Positions 1 to 12,300 of a DNA stretch of 64,000 nucleotides are shown here, piece after piece; position 1 is the stretch's first letter; the number at the start of each line of letters is the position of its first letter. This DNA comes from SZUA-36 sp963759155 (lineage in GTDB: Bacteria; Pseudomonadota; Gammaproteobacteria; Xanthomonadales; SZUA-36), in contig CAVWXX010000006.1 of assembly GCA_963759155.1 (NCBI GenBank), positions 107,483-171,482 on the forward strand, read 5' to 3'. The notes below the pieces were generated by a model. That model saw nothing but the letters and a program-made list of their open reading frames with translations. It did no database searches and was not told the DNA's origin. Made by a program: the position numbers and the translations under genes.

Positions 1-478
1 TGGCCAGCAAAACGGCCTCATCATGGTCATCTTTAATACGGCGAAGCTTGACCAACTGCCAGGCGATGGCGATTAAAACGACACGTACATCCTTGATCAA
101 TGCCAGCAGCATCCTGCGCAGGCCTTCCGCACTATGGCTGGCACTGGCGGGAAGATGCTCTGTTTCCAATTCAATCAGGTAAAGTAACTGATCCAACTGG
201 TCTTTGACCCCCGGTGAGATATCGGCACAAATTGAATCGGCGTTCTCACCGCACTCGGTGGCGACAAACAGCATGGCGCAACTGACGGTTTGCGGATCCG
301 GTGACAGGTCTGACATCACGGCTAACAGGTCCTGAAGCAATGACAGGTTTTCCCTGGTTGCCATATCGCTTTGACGAAGGACTTCATAAACGCGCATACA
401 CTCATCCGCGCGACTGCCAGCCGACTTGCGATAGGCTTGCAACCAGTCATTCAGGGCTTTGTCAGTAATTAATACCAT
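1..478 (-). CDS. relA: RelA, (p)ppGpp synthetase, N-terminal part (runs off window)
   Basis: Reverse-strand frame of 159 codons from ATG at 478, open to the window edge. RelA makes (p)ppGpp from GTP/GDP and ATP on stalled ribosomes during the stringent response. The visible part corresponds to the N-terminal pseudo-hydrolase (HD) region. The stretch SAEGLRRMLLALIKDVRVV followed by KLRRIKDD aligns by eye with the E. coli RelA segment VRRMLLAMVDDFRCVV...HLREVKDA. The preceding helix TVSCAMLFVATECGENAD lacks the HD metal ligands of SpoT hydrolases, as expected for RelA. The synthetase, TGS and ACT domains lie outside the window. hrpA follows on the same strand after a 73 bp gap that holds only a small hairpin (GTGCC/GGCAC, 534-547). 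Identification rests on motif recall, not on a search. Confidence 0.82.
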   Translation of the reverse strand, partial: MVLITDKALNDWLQAYRKSAGSRADECMRVYEVLRQSDMATRENLSLLQDLLAVMSDLSPDPQTVSCAMLFVATECGENADSICADISPGVKDQLDQLLYLIELETEHLPASASHSAEGLRRMLLALIKDVRVVLIAIAWQLVKLRRIKDDHDEAVLLA

Positions 479-551
479 CGTTAGAACATTATTTAATCAG
501 GCGTATATTGTATGCTGTTTAAGGTCCATGCCAGTGCCGTTTGGCACGCGC

Positions 552-3500
552 TCAGCCAATCTTTTGCCAGGCTTGTCGCAGCCGCTTAATCGATACCTTT
601 GCACGTGTACCCAACTGCTGTGCAAATAACGACACACGAAACTCCTCCAGCAACCACCGGTACTCATCCACGGCCTCGTCATAATCACGGCCCTGCTCGA
701 GCAGCTCCAGGTATTGACGCCAGAATGGCTCGACTTCGCGCATTCTGACGGCATCCCGGTGCGGATCTTCTTCGACACTGAGCAGACGAACAGACATGGC
801 TTCGAGGTAACGGGGGTAATGCTCCAGGCGGGCGGGTGATAACTCCTGCAGAAAACCCTCGTAAACCATATCATCGAGCTGCGCACGCATATCGTTGAAG
901 ACTTCCGGACGCCTATTGTAATAGGCATTGTCCAGTTTTTTTGAAATTTCGCTCCAAATTGCCAGAGTATTATTGAGATAGCCTGACTGCTTTCGAAATA
1001 ACGGGCCGAGTCTGGTGCGGACAGTTTCACACAGTGTTTTAAATGCGGCCTCATCGCGAATTCCGACTGGTTGATTTCCCGCAGTCAGTAACAGACTGCT
1101 ATGGACCAGGCTGTCTATCAGTGCTTCGGGCGAACCTGCGGCGCTCCAGGCCATCAGACCTGCTGGTTTCAGACCATGTTGCCTGCGCAGGTCACGCAAC
1201 TTGGCACTCAGCTGTAAGGTCAATAGACGCAATACACCATAATGGTGCTCCAGTGCCGCCTCTTCAGCCGTATCAAAAACCCGCAGGCCCACCGCATCTT
1301 GCTGATCAACAATGGCCGGCCATGCTTTTACTGAATGACCGCCGCTATCCTCGGTCATAATGGAGACAGGCAGGTCGTCAAAAACCCAGTCTGTCTCGTT
1401 ATCACGCTGGTGATCACTACCGAGGCGATCCATGAAGTGACGCTGAGCCTGCTGACCGAATTGCTGTTGCAGATCAGGCAGGCTCCGCCCGATGGCTATA
1501 GGTTTACCTTCTTCATCGATGACCTGCACTCTGAAACGCAGGTAGTCGGGCAGCAGGTCCTCATCGAACGCGTTTTCATCGACTTCAATTCCCGTCATTG
1601 CTTTTAGCGCACCGGCCAGTGCCGGAATCAGTGGTGAAGGGTAAACCTCTTGTAAACGCTCCAGTGCTGCATCGGCAAAACGCGGTACCGGGGTTAAGGA
1701 CCTGCGTTGCGGCTTGGGCAGGTTTTTTATCAGGGAAATGATCTTGTCACGCAATAAACCCGGTACGAGCCATTGCAACTGTCCTTCTTTAAGCGTGTTG
1801 AGTCGTTCAAGTGGCACGGTGAGTGTCACCCCATCGGCCACGTCACCCGGCTTGAACTGGTAAGACAGGGGGAAACGCTGCACGCCCACTTCAATTGAAT
1901 CCGGGTATAACTCACCCGTCACCTCACCCGCGCTATCCTGCATCAAAATATCGTGACTGATATAGAGTTGCTGGCGCCCCGACTCTCCGAGTCGTTTGAG
2001 CCATTTTTCAAAACTGATGCTGTCACATACATTGTCCGGAATACGGGCATCAAAAAACTCAAACAGAACGGACTCATCGGCCATCACATCATGCTTTCTG
2101 CGCTTGTGCTCGAGTTCTTCTATTTCTTCACGGACCTGCTGATTGTTCTCCAGGAAACCGGCACGGGTGTTTAACTCGCCGCGGACCAGCGCGCCGGTAA
2201 TAAAAAGCTCCCGTGCTTCCTTTGAGTTAATCCGGCTGTAATTGACCCGGCGCTTTTCGACAACCACGAGACCGAACAGGGAAACCTGCTCCCAGGCCAA
2301 TACCCGGCCCTGTTTACGCGACCAGTGAGGATCGAAATAGTGACGTTTTAAAAGGTGCGCCGCCTGTGCCTCGATCCACTCCGGCTTTATGACGGCATTA
2401 ACCCGTGAATACGTCTTGCTGGTTTCGACGATCTCAGCGGCCATGAGCCATTGCGGCTTTTTACCAAACAGACCGGAACCGGGAAAAATATGAAATGCCC
2501 TGGAACGCGGCCCCACATAGCTGTTGTCATCCGGCTTCTTGTGACCGACGTGGCTGAGCAATCCTGCCAGCAAGGCCTGGTGGATTTGCTCATGCGTACC
2601 CGGCTCCTTGCTAAACGGCAACTTCTCTTCACGTGCCTGCCCATATAGCTGACGATTGAGGTCAAACCATTCATTTACACGGGTCCAGTTCAGAAACTCA
2701 TTGCGGCAGAGCTTGCGAAACTGGCTGGACGATTTCTCCTTACGTTGTTTTTTGAGGTAATCCCATAAATTAAGAAATGCCATGAAATCCGAGTTGTCAT
2801 CCTCGAACCGGCTGTGGGCTTCATCCGCAGCAGCAACCGCATCAAGGGGCCGTTCTCTCGGGTCCTGGATACTTTGTGCGGTGGTTAATACGATAAGTTC
2901 TCTCAAACATGATTTTCGTGATCCCTCGATCAACATACGTGCCAGGCGCACATCCAGAGGCCAGCGTGCAAGTTGCCGGCCCAATGGCAATGGTCTGCGG
3001 TCTGAGTCAATTGCGCCCAGCTCAAACAATCGATGATAGGCATCGTTGATCATTCGTGGTGCGGGCGGGTCGAGGAAAGGAAAATCTTCTACCGCGCCAA
3101 GATCGGTGGTTAACATACGCAGAACGACCGAATCCAGTGACGTTCGCAGGATTTCAGGCTCGGTAAATTCCGGTCGGAGATTGAAGTCTTCCTCGCTATA
3201 CAAACGGATACAGGTACCTGGCCCCAGTCGTCCACAACGCCCTTTGCGCTGGTTGGCAGAGGCTTGTGACACCGCCTCGATGGGTAGCCGTTGCACCCTG
3301 CTGCGATGGGAGTAACGGCTGATGCGCGCAAACCCGGTATCGATCACAAAACGAATTCGCGGTACCGTCAACGAGGTTTCAGCGACATTGGTGCAAAGTA
3401 TGATGCGCCGTGCTGTACCCGGGTGAAACACCCGGCGTTGAGCCGCAACCGGCAATCTCGCATAGAGAGGCAAAACCTCGGTATTGCGCAGATTTTGTTT

Positions 3501-4466
3501 TTGCAGAAAATCAGCCGCTTCCTGAATTTCCCGCTCGCCCGAAAAGAACACCAGCATATCGCCATGAGCATCTATGCGGTTAAGCCGTCGCACCGCCCTG
3601 GCAACCCCGGCGTACAGATCACGGCTTTTGGCCTGCTCCGCTATTTGGCCGCCCTCCTCGTCATCATCCAGAGGCTGGTATTCAACCGTCACCGGGTAAC
3701 TGCGACCGGAAACTTCGATAATGGGCGCATCATTGAAGTGACTGGCGAACTTTTCGGTATCGATCGTGGCCGAGGTGATCACTATTCGCAGATCAGGACG
3801 CCGGCGTTGAAACTGCTTCAGGTATCCCAACAGGAAATCGATATTCAGGCTGCGCTCATGCGCCTCATCGATAATGATCGTATCGTAGGCATTCAGGTTG
3901 CGGTCGTGGGTGGTCTCCGACAACAGGATGCCATCGGTCATGAATTTGACAATGCCGTCCTTGTTCAGCTTTTCACGGAACCGGACCTGGTAACCCACTA
4001 CCTCACCGAGTGGCGTATTTAATTCTTCAGCCACCCGTTCGGCCATCGCCTGCGCGGCGATTCGACGTGGCTGCGTGCAGCCAATCAGGCCACGCACACC
4101 ACGACCGGCCTGTATACACATCTTGGGAATTTGAGTTGTCTTACCCGAGCCGGTTTCACCGGAGATCACCACCACCTGGTGTTCCCTGATTGCAGCAATG
4201 ATTTCATCCCGCCGGTCAACAATCGGTAACACCGGGTCATAGCCCGGTTTCGGCAGGCTCAATTTGCGTTGCTGACATTTTTGTGCGGAGGCTGTGCAGC
4301 GGTCGATCAATGATTGCAGTATGGCATCAGCTGACTTGCCCGACTTAATGCGACGCCTGGCAGACTTAATACGCTGCCGGCACCACGCCGCATCAGACTG
4401 CATGATGCCATTAAGCAAACCTGCAATCTGGTTGAGTATTTTATTTGCTTCGGTTGCAGCGCCCAT
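552..4466 (-). CDS. hrpA: ATP-dependent RNA helicase HrpA (DEAH box)
   Basis: 1304 aa, the usual HrpA length (about 1300). Cytoplasmic DEAH-box RNA helicase involved in rRNA/mRNA metabolism and rescue of stalled ribosomes. Motif I GETGSGKT lies at residues 103-110, the DEAH box at 200-203, SAT at 232-234, and motif VI QRKGRCGR near residue 420. The helicase core is followed by the HA2/OB-fold region and the long C-terminal DUF3418 region, ending ...VSIKRLRQAWQKIG. The frame is unbroken over 3.9 kb, which is useful as a local quality control. The gene starts 118 bp from the divergently transcribed aldolase gene, so both promoters must lie in that gap. A 243-codon open frame on the opposite strand (3291-4022) is a shadow. 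Confidence 0.96.
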   Translation of the reverse strand: MGAATEANKILNQIAGLLNGIMQSDAAWCRQRIKSARRRIKSGKSADAILQSLIDRCTASAQKCQQRKLSLPKPGYDPVLPIVDRRDEIIAAIREHQVVVISGETGSGKTTQIPKMCIQAGRGVRGLIGCTQPRRIAAQAMAERVAEELNTPLGEVVGYQVRFREKLNKDGIVKFMTDGILLSETTHDRNLNAYDTIIIDEAHERSLNIDFLLGYLKQFQRRRPDLRIVITSATIDTEKFASHFNDAPIIEVSGRSYPVTVEYQPLDDDEEGGQIAEQAKSRDLYAGVARAVRRLNRIDAHGDMLVFFSGEREIQEAADFLQKQNLRNTEVLPLYARLPVAAQRRVFHPGTARRIILCTNVAETSLTVPRIRFVIDTGFARISRYSHRSRVQRLPIEAVSQASANQRKGRCGRLGPGTCIRLYSEEDFNLRPEFTEPEILRTSLDSVVLRMLTTDLGAVEDFPFLDPPAPRMINDAYHRLFELGAIDSDRRPLPLGRQLARWPLDVRLARMLIEGSRKSCLRELIVLTTAQSIQDPRERPLDAVAAADEAHSRFEDDNSDFMAFLNLWDYLKKQRKEKSSSQFRKLCRNEFLNWTRVNEWFDLNRQLYGQAREEKLPFSKEPGTHEQIHQALLAGLLSHVGHKKPDDNSYVGPRSRAFHIFPGSGLFGKKPQWLMAAEIVETSKTYSRVNAVIKPEWIEAQAAHLLKRHYFDPHWSRKQGRVLAWEQVSLFGLVVVEKRRVNYSRINSKEARELFITGALVRGELNTRAGFLENNQQVREEIEELEHKRRKHDVMADESVLFEFFDARIPDNVCDSISFEKWLKRLGESGRQQLYISHDILMQDSAGEVTGELYPDSIEVGVQRFPLSYQFKPGDVADGVTLTVPLERLNTLKEGQLQWLVPGLLRDKIISLIKNLPKPQRRSLTPVPRFADAALERLQEVYPSPLIPALAGALKAMTGIEVDENAFDEDLLPDYLRFRVQVIDEEGKPIAIGRSLPDLQQQFGQQAQRHFMDRLGSDHQRDNETDWVFDDLPVSIMTEDSGGHSVKAWPAIVDQQDAVGLRVFDTAEEAALEHHYGVLRLLTLQLSAKLRDLRRQHGLKPAGLMAWSAAGSPEALIDSLVHSSLLLTAGNQPVGIRDEAAFKTLCETVRTRLGPLFRKQSGYLNNTLAIWSEISKKLDNAYYNRRPEVFNDMRAQLDDMVYEGFLQELSPARLEHYPRYLEAMSVRLLSVEEDPHRDAVRMREVEPFWRQYLELLEQGRDYDEAVDEYRWLLEEFRVSLFAQQLGTRAKVSIKRLRQAWQKIG

Positions 4467-4584
4467 GGCGGGCTATTATCCCAGTGCTTCACACTACCTT
4501 CCAGCTTTACACGAACAGAGACAAGCAAGCCTCGCCTGCTTATAATTCGAAGCTCGAATAAACCCCAAACAATCCGGAACAAAA

Positions 4585-5614
4585 ATGACTGCAAACTTCC
4601 GTAGTGATAACGAAACACCGGTCGCACCGGCCATCATGCAAGCCATCGTCGAAGCCAACCAGGGCACCGCCTGGGCCTATGCAGATGACGACTGGTCGAA
4701 CAGGCTCAACGCGGTTTTTTCAGAGTTGTTCAGAACCGAGGCAATCGTGCTGCCGGTTTCCACCGGAACCGTTGCCAATTCCATCGCCCTTGCCACGGTT
4801 ACGCCGCCTTGGGGCAGTGTGTTTTGCCATAGTGGTGCACATATTTACGGGGATGAGTGCGGGGCGCCTGAGTTTTTTGGTAATGGCATGAGGCTGGTTC
4901 CGGTTGCCGGTAAAGACGGCAAGCTACTACCTGCCGACCTGAAAAGCAGCGTGCGTGCGAATGAGGGGCATGGTGTACACAGTTATAAACCATCGGCACT
5001 AAGCCTGACCCAGGCCACCGAGGCCGGAACCATTTATTCGATTGATGAGGTCAGGGACTTTGTGCGACTCCGCACACGCAATGGGTATGAAAACCCATAT
5101 GGATGGTGCCCGGTTTGGCAATGCCATCGCCAGCCTTGGTTGTCATCCTGCCGAGGTTACTGTTGAAGCGGGTATCGATATGCTCTCTTTCGGCGCCAGT
5201 AAAAATGGCTGTATGGCCGCTGAAGCACTGGTCTTTTTTAACCAGCCGCAGTTGCTGGAAACCGCCGAACGTTTGCGTAAGCGTTCCGGTCATTTGCTGA
5301 GCAAGATGCGTTATGTTTCAGCCCAGTTACTGGCCTATGTTGAAAATGGCCGCTGGTTGGATATGGCGACGCATGCGAACCGGCAGGCAGCGAAGTTTGC
5401 TGAAGCCGTGGAGAATCATTCTGAAGCGCGCTTGGAGTATCCGGTTCAGGCCAATGAAGTGTTTTTGAATTGGACCAAAGATGGTTTTGATCATCTGAGA
5501 TCGCAGGACATACAGTTTCAAATGTGGCCTGGCCGGGATGATTTGGCGCGGTTTGTTTTTGGGCATTCGACCAGTGATGAGGAGGTTGGTTTGCTAGTTC
5601 AGTGCATGGGTTAA
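4585..5614 (+). CDS. ltaE: Low-specificity L-threonine aldolase (one frameshift)
   Basis: PLP enzyme that cleaves L-threonine/L-allo-threonine to glycine and acetaldehyde. The first frame carries the N-terminal half (RSDNETPVAPAIMQAI, then HIYGDECGAPEFF) and the next frame carries the C-terminal half (CDSAHAMGMKTHMDGARFG, then DMLSFGASKNG with the PLP lysine). The frame changes at the TTT of 5059-5061. Removing one T gives a continuous VRDLCDSAHAMG and a 342-aa protein, the normal family length. No residues are lost at the junction. This argues for a one-base insertion error, though a real recent frameshift cannot be excluded. Single gene, divergent from hrpA. Confidence 0.88.
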
Positions 5615-5693
5615 TATTACTCAGACACGCACACCATGAACCCTAAAGAAAAGCCATCAATCAAATATTTATTTAGCCCTCGCTACACTGACT

Positions 5694-6302
5694 TCATTTA
5701 GATTTGAATAGGTAGTATTTGTGAATGGTCTTATGACTTTGAGTTTGCTCATAGAAAAGTAGGTCACCATTTGAAGTTTTCGTGGCTTGTCGATAGGTTT
5801 TTCCATTTAAGGTTGAACCCTCGGTTCCACCCTGTATTTTGAACTCTGGAAATACCATGTTGCCAGCCTGGCATGCATAGTCCTTTGCGGCTTCACTAAA
5901 TACATGAGCCTGGAAGTTTTCATTGTTTTTATCTGGACTGACAATCCGAAGTGTATCCTCTTGCTTACTTAACTCGATTAACAAACTGTTACGAGGATAC
6001 ACAGGCTTTATTTCACCTGGAGCCGACTCGACAGTAGCCGCCCGATTAAATGGGATTAGTAAAAGATAGTCATACCAATTTCCATTTGATATATGCCATA
6101 AATCATCTTGTTGTAAATCAGCCACATTTGGAGTTAACTCATATTGCCCTGAGACATTGGGGCAACCAACTTTTGAATCCAATTGGATACCCCACTCCAC
6201 AGGTGGCTCTGGTGCCATTTCAAATTCAGGCAATGTGGGTACTGCACACCCCGCTACTACAATCCCAACAAATGCGAAACAAAAAACCTGAACATTTATC
6301 AT
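5694..6302 (-). CDS. Putative lipoprotein directly downstream of the RHS gene
   Basis: 202 aa. Begins with a short hydrophobic segment (VQVFCFAFVGIVVAGC). VAGC fits a lipobox, so cleavage before Cys19 and lipid anchoring are likely. The mature part is soluble-looking with a few scattered cysteines (around KVGCPNV and DYACQAG) and no motif I recognise. Its ATG (6300-6302) sits immediately next to the stop codon of the giant RHS gene (6303-6305), with zero intergenic bases, so the two are almost certainly one transcript. A cognate immunity protein, or an accessory/anchoring lipoprotein for the RHS product, would both fit that position. Neither role is shown by the sequence itself. Confidence 0.7.
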   Translation of the reverse strand: MINVQVFCFAFVGIVVAGCAVPTLPEFEMAPEPPVEWGIQLDSKVGCPNVSGQYELTPNVADLQQDDLWHISNGNWYDYLLLIPFNRAATVESAPGEIKPVYPRNSLLIELSKQEDTLRIVSPDKNNENFQAHVFSEAAKDYACQAGNMVFPEFKIQGGTEGSTLNGKTYRQATKTSNGDLLFYEQTQSHKTIHKYYLFKSK

Positions 6303-9300
6303 TTAATCAAACTCCGTCAACACAAGGTATCTTAGTTGATCTGGAATCAAAGATGGCAGCACAACTGGCGATGCGAGAAAGACATTGGTGACATTCCGAA
6401 ACTGACCATAGCGGCGACTAATGCCAGTGAGAGTCTTACTGGTTCCATTCGGATTATAATAAACAGGATGATTCAGATAATCATGTGTCCCTGCAAATCC
6501 TTCTACAATATAGTCAGCTAAGCTTCCCGGTTTGTATGGCTTACCGAAAATACATCCCGGTCCGCCTTGATGGCAACCGAGCGGACTGGCTCTTCTTCCT
6601 TGTGCTTCGAAAGCTTCAATGTACGCACCAAGAGCCTCTTCAACCGCTCCGCCACGTTCCAGTATTATCTGTCCAGACTCTTTCCATATATCTTGGTCGA
6701 GTCTAGCTCCTCCTATTTTTCCTTCAATACCCCGATGGCCAGGACTTTCGCCAATTTGACCAGGTGTCCCTGTAGAATGATTATATTCATATTGACGTAA
6801 CTTCACGTTGATGAATGTGGCCGAAGAGACAAGAGCGCCGAATAACAAACCATTTTTGAATTTCCCTCCATAGACTTCCGCGGAAACACCGCTGGCTAAG
6901 CTATCAACCGCAATACGTTGTGCGGAGTAAGTATTTCCAAAATACCCTGCAACACCCCCCATGATCCCACCAGAGAGTGCACCCATAACAGCCCCCTTAA
7001 TACTGAAATCAATAATTGCACCACCCACTAAACCAGATATTGCTCCGGCTATTGCTCCAATCGCAACACCGTTTCCCGCAAGCCCAGTTCCAGCCAACCA
7101 AGCAGTTGCCCATCCACTTGCAGCGCCATAAGTCACATAGCTTATGGCGACGGCGGCAATCACTCTTCCCCAATTCTTAATGAAGCTCTTCAGGCTAAAA
7201 TACCCGCTGGGATCTGTGTAACTCAATGGGTTATTCAGCACGTAGCTGTATCGATTCAGGCTTTGGCTGTTCTTTGGTGCCTGTACTACGGGGTCAGCCT
7301 GCAAAAACCTGCCCAGCTTCGGGTCGTAAATACGTCCGTTCATATGGACTATACCCATTGAATCGACCTGCTCGTGCCCGGTAAAACCTTGTGTGGTCAA
7401 GTTATTCAGCTGGGCCTGGAGGAGGCTTGATAATGGTGTTTGCCAATCTGAACCCTGGCGCTGGCCAAACGCACTGAAGTGCATCCTTGTCGAAATCCCC
7501 CCGGTCTCATCCATTACCGTGTGTATGGATCCAATATGGTCTTTCAACAGATACGCGACCTGCTTTACACCCGTTGAAGGGTAGTAGGTTGAGATTGCCA
7601 CTCCGCCGAGATAGCGTTTGAAGAAGGTACTATTGTTTTCGGTAATACGCTCTACCGCTTTCAGGTAAAGCGTACGCTTTTGTAACACTGCGTTTTTATA
7701 GTCTTTCCTTTGATAGCGACTATTACCGATACCATAGGAAAAATCTGTACGGTCGGCACCCCTGGTAATGCTTACCGGCTTATCAAACACCGAGTAGCTA
7801 ATGTTGCGCCCATCGTTGCTGGATATCTGATTGCCGTTGGCATCGTATCTGTAACTGACTCCACCAGCGCTGGTGACTGCATGGGGACCCGCATTCGAGC
7901 CGTAACTGTAGTTGCCAAATGTAGTGTTAAAGCATCCGTTGGGAGTGCCAACACCCGCTACATCCGACTTGCAGTTAATATTGCCATCACGTGTGTAGTT
8001 CAGACTCAAGGTGGTAGTTGCTGCTGTTATTCCAAGCGCCGGCGCCGTCAGCTGAACCCGGTTCAAGCGGTTCAAAGAGTCATAGTTGAAAGTTTCTTTT
8101 AGACTGCTGCCAACACCTGATTGATCATTGCGGCTTTTCAGATTTCCCAACACATCGAACAGGTAGTCAACATCCTGTTTTTCAACACCAAAACTATCGA
8201 AGGCTGATAGATTTTTCAGTCTGCCGCTTGCCTCTTCATATGAGGCATGGACTGTTACGCCATTACCCAACTGCATGGTGGTGATATTCCCGCGCGCATC
8301 CATGGTGAGAATATCCTGGTAGACCACGCCTTCGATTCCCTCACGCGCCTCCTTTATTTTCGACAAATAGCCGTTTGAATAGACATATCGAAGGCCATGG
8401 TCATCGCCCGATGCATCGAACTGCTGAAATACGCGACTGTGCTGGTCGTAGGTCGTCTCTTCTACGAATTGTTCAACATTGTCAAAAGTGGTACTTACCG
8501 TGCTCACCCGGCCAAAGACATCGTAGACAAATGTCTTTTTATGCAGCGCTGCTCCGGCTTCACCGGCGCGATAGGTCACAGAATTGACCTGACCTTTGCC
8601 GTAGCCACTTGTTTTATAAGAGGTGGACTCCTTGTTAACCGTTGTATTGGAGGTTTGTGCCAGGCTTGAAACGTCTCTAAGCTCCCGGCGAGTGGTGACG
8701 CGACCCAGGGTATCGTAGCTAAAGTCCACCGCCTGGTTTTTGCTGTCGAGTTGTCGTGTCATTTCTCCCATGGCGTTATAGGCATACTGCCAGTAACCCT
8801 TGTCAGGGTCGTTCATGCTGGTTTTTCGACCTGCCCGGTCATAGCTCATGGTAACGACATGCCCGTCGGCACTCGTAACACGTGTGAGATTGCCGACCGC
8901 ATCATAGTCATAAGTGACCAGCCCACATTGATCGTCATAAACTGCGCTGGTTTCTCCCTTTGCGTTTCTTAGCTCTATATTTTGTTGGTTCAGTCCGTTT
9001 GTGGTGAGCGTTACCCGGGCGCCTGCTGCAGTACATGAATTGACCGCCCGATGATCGTAATCCTGGGTAAGATCATCACCACCTGCGCTTACAATACCTG
9101 TCACCCGGCCCAGCACATCGTATCCAGTGATATTCCATTGCGGGCTACTTCCGGCGAAATAAGGCTCTGAGACCCTGGCGACCCGGCCTGACGAATCATA
9201 GTACTGATCTGTATATATGTAAGCGCCATTAAAACCTTTCCTGGCCGTTCGGATGGTGCGCTCAAGCTTGTCATAACAATCAATACGGGTCGGCCCACCA

Positions 9301-12300
9301 CCTTTTGTGGTGGTTGTCCTGAAACTCGTGTCATTCGGGCAGTGACTGCCTGAACCATCATATTTTATGGTTTTGGTCCAAACGCCGGTTTCAGTGTAGT
9401 TGACGAATAGTTGCCCCATGCGATCTGCGGCGCCTGTCGTTACAACGCCATCAATGTTCACCGCTTCCAGCGGATTGCCAAATACATCCCTTGTGGTTAT
9501 TCGTTGGGTTGTCTGGTTAATGGCGTTAACAGTCTCGTTGACGAATCTCCCTAATCGCGTCATATTCCTCTTCAGTTTTTCGGGGCGACATATCACTACC
9601 GGTGACTGTCGTTCGCCGGCGATTGCCGAAACTGTCCAGTTGGTAATCAGTTGTAATTTTGAATTCAGTGCTATCCGGGTCTTTGATTTCCTGCCTCAAA
9701 GCACCACTGACTGAGTCGTATGAATAACGTGATTGACGTGTAATCGAAGGCTTACCCGTCCGTGAAAAAGTTACCTTACTGGCTTGTAACTGACCCAGAA
9801 ACCACTTAACAGTATTGTTTGAATACGTGTTGCTTGTCACCTCACGGGCGAAAAAACTCCCATCGGAAGCATAAGTGGTCATGTTCCTGCTTGTTGCATT
9901 TCCAAAAGCATCAAACTGGTGGGTGATCAGTTCTTTTCTATCCAGGCTGCCTGCGAGTGTAAAACGAACCTCGATTGAGGCAGAGATGTGCGGGAATATT
10001 GAGGTGTTGGTAGTGGCTTTTGAAGCCCACTGGTTTAGAACATAACTCAATGGCGTACCACTAACTTGCGAAGGAAAAGAGGTGGTACTGCTGACGGTGC
10101 CCCAACTACTGGGTTCACTTGTCGTGGTATTGCTGATCGAACTGAACCTGGAACCCGAGGCATTTGACACACGCGTGGTATCAACCAACATTCCGATATA
10201 TGGAAAGTCTTGCCGGTAGCGGCTGTTGGTGCGAATTTTCAATTGCGGGTCGTAAGAAATCACTTCACCGAAACCGAGAAAACCCCGGCCGCCAGCCTGT
10301 AACTTGGCGCCCTACATAGTGATACTGAAGCCGGCTGCTCGCAGACGGGTAGTTGAAAACCGGCGCACTTTTTTGCACCTCGCTCACCACATATATCGGC
10401 GCGATCATGTCGTAAACAGCCGAGCCATTGCCCCAGTCCGCGTTGACTGAATCATGCATACGTGAGTAAACACCCGCGTCGGTCAGTGGTTTATAGGCAA
10501 TTTCAGTTACTGCACCAAAACCATTGGTGATGGAAGTAATTACATTGGCGGGCTCAACGTCGCGATTGCCGTTAACGTTCATACCCTTACGTATTGACGT
10601 GGAAACGATCTCCCCGTTTTTGTTGTTGTTTATCAATAACTGGTCGATCTTTCCATCGCCACTAAAATCAGCAAATATACTGGTATCACTTCCTATCGAG
10701 CCTACGTCGCTGTCCCCACCGACATTACCTGCCAGGACCTGCGTATTGGAACTGGCAGCAAACTCGCGGCCGAAATGATTCTGATTGATCATCCACGTGG
10801 CATTCTCATCAAGCATTCTGGAGGGGTAGATAAGGTCGGGAAATGAATCGCCGTTCCAGTCCTCAAACCGCACCAGTTTGGCGATGCCTTCAGGCACCTG
10901 GCCAATCGGTTTGACCAGGGAAAAACCATTGCCTGTATTGAGTCGAAAATGCCAGTTTCGATTTGTATCACCCCAGGCCAGATCGGCAAGACCGTCAGCG
11001 TTGATATCAACCGGCCAAACGTAATCACTACGAGGCAGGTCACTATATGCGGCGTCCTGACAGATGACCGCCAGCGTACACCCACCGCCCAGGGCGACTA
11101 TGCTATTGCGGGTAAAAGCATTTTGACCATTGGATTCCATCAACACCCAAAAAGACACAAACTTCGACTCATAAACAGGATCCAAACCACCGCGCGCATT
11201 CGTTTCATCAACACTGGCACTTGCCTGGGGCACGCAGTTTGAAATGCAGTGCCGGTAACTGCGCCAGACCTTCAGTAATAAGTCGACCGCACCATCACCA
11301 TTGAAATCAAACACACGGGCGTCAGGGATTTCACTGTTATCTACACCTTCTGCTTCCCATTCAAACAAAGGTGGTTTGATGTCGATACCCCAATCACCCG
11401 AGATTTCTAATGGAAATAAATCCGTATTGGTGACATCGAGTTCAATCGGTGCCGACAAGGTGGGGGTTCCACCTGCTACCGTGGTGTTTAGCAATACTGT
11501 TAATTGCCAGGTTCGGCCGAGCACGTCGGTATGTGCATGCAAGATGTCACTTAAGCCATCACCGTTGAAATCCATAATCTGGAAACGTGACTCCAGGGCC
11601 TGGTCATTGAGGAAAAAGCGGTGACTGGCATTAAGTGTTTTCTCGGCTGAAAACGCATTGCCATCCGAGATCAATGCAACCCATGTGTAGTTTTTCTGCT
11701 TTTTGCTGTACTTGCTGTAAACGACATCCTGTATACCATCAGCGTTCAGATCAATCGCAAAAACCTGGGGCGGACTGCCATCAGCTTTTTTGGGTAACTT
11801 ATAGCTCGTTGACCATTCACTAAAACCGGCATTGGCTGTCGCTTCCTTTACATATAGAAAATAGTTCCGCTTTTTAATTTGCGTGTAAAGAAGGTCGGGC
11901 CTGCCGTCACCGCTAACATCTGCCAGTAACATACCGGCCATTCCTGACTTCGGTAATAAGCCATTTAGCACCGTGGCGGATGTATCGATCTTTGACTCGC
12001 TTTTTAGCCAGCTAAAACGTGTAGGTTTGTAGCAGATTGTGCGACTGATGGAGCGGCACTCTGTGAGAGCTGGTGAGTATGTTTCTGCCGACACCATCCT
12101 GCTCATATCCGAGTTGATAAAAACGTAAATCCTCCAGTGCGCTGCCCGAATCAATACGCCCCTGGGAGCGAATACTCTGCAGCAGACGCCGCTGTTCCAC
12201 TTGCACACCAGCGAAGTAGTTGTAGACGAGGTCCTCTACAGAATCACGCTCACGGTAGGTAAAAGATAAGCGTGCGCTCGGTGATGTACCGGCACGGGTA

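Noticed and set aside
3291..4022. 243-codon plus-strand open frame inside hrpA
   Set aside because: Antisense to the most conserved helicase region, with no family resemblance. Shadow of the hrpA reading frame.
5040..5065. Programmed frameshift in the threonine aldolase
   Set aside because: No slippery heptamer or downstream structure. The same kind of one-base excess occurs in many unrelated genes here.
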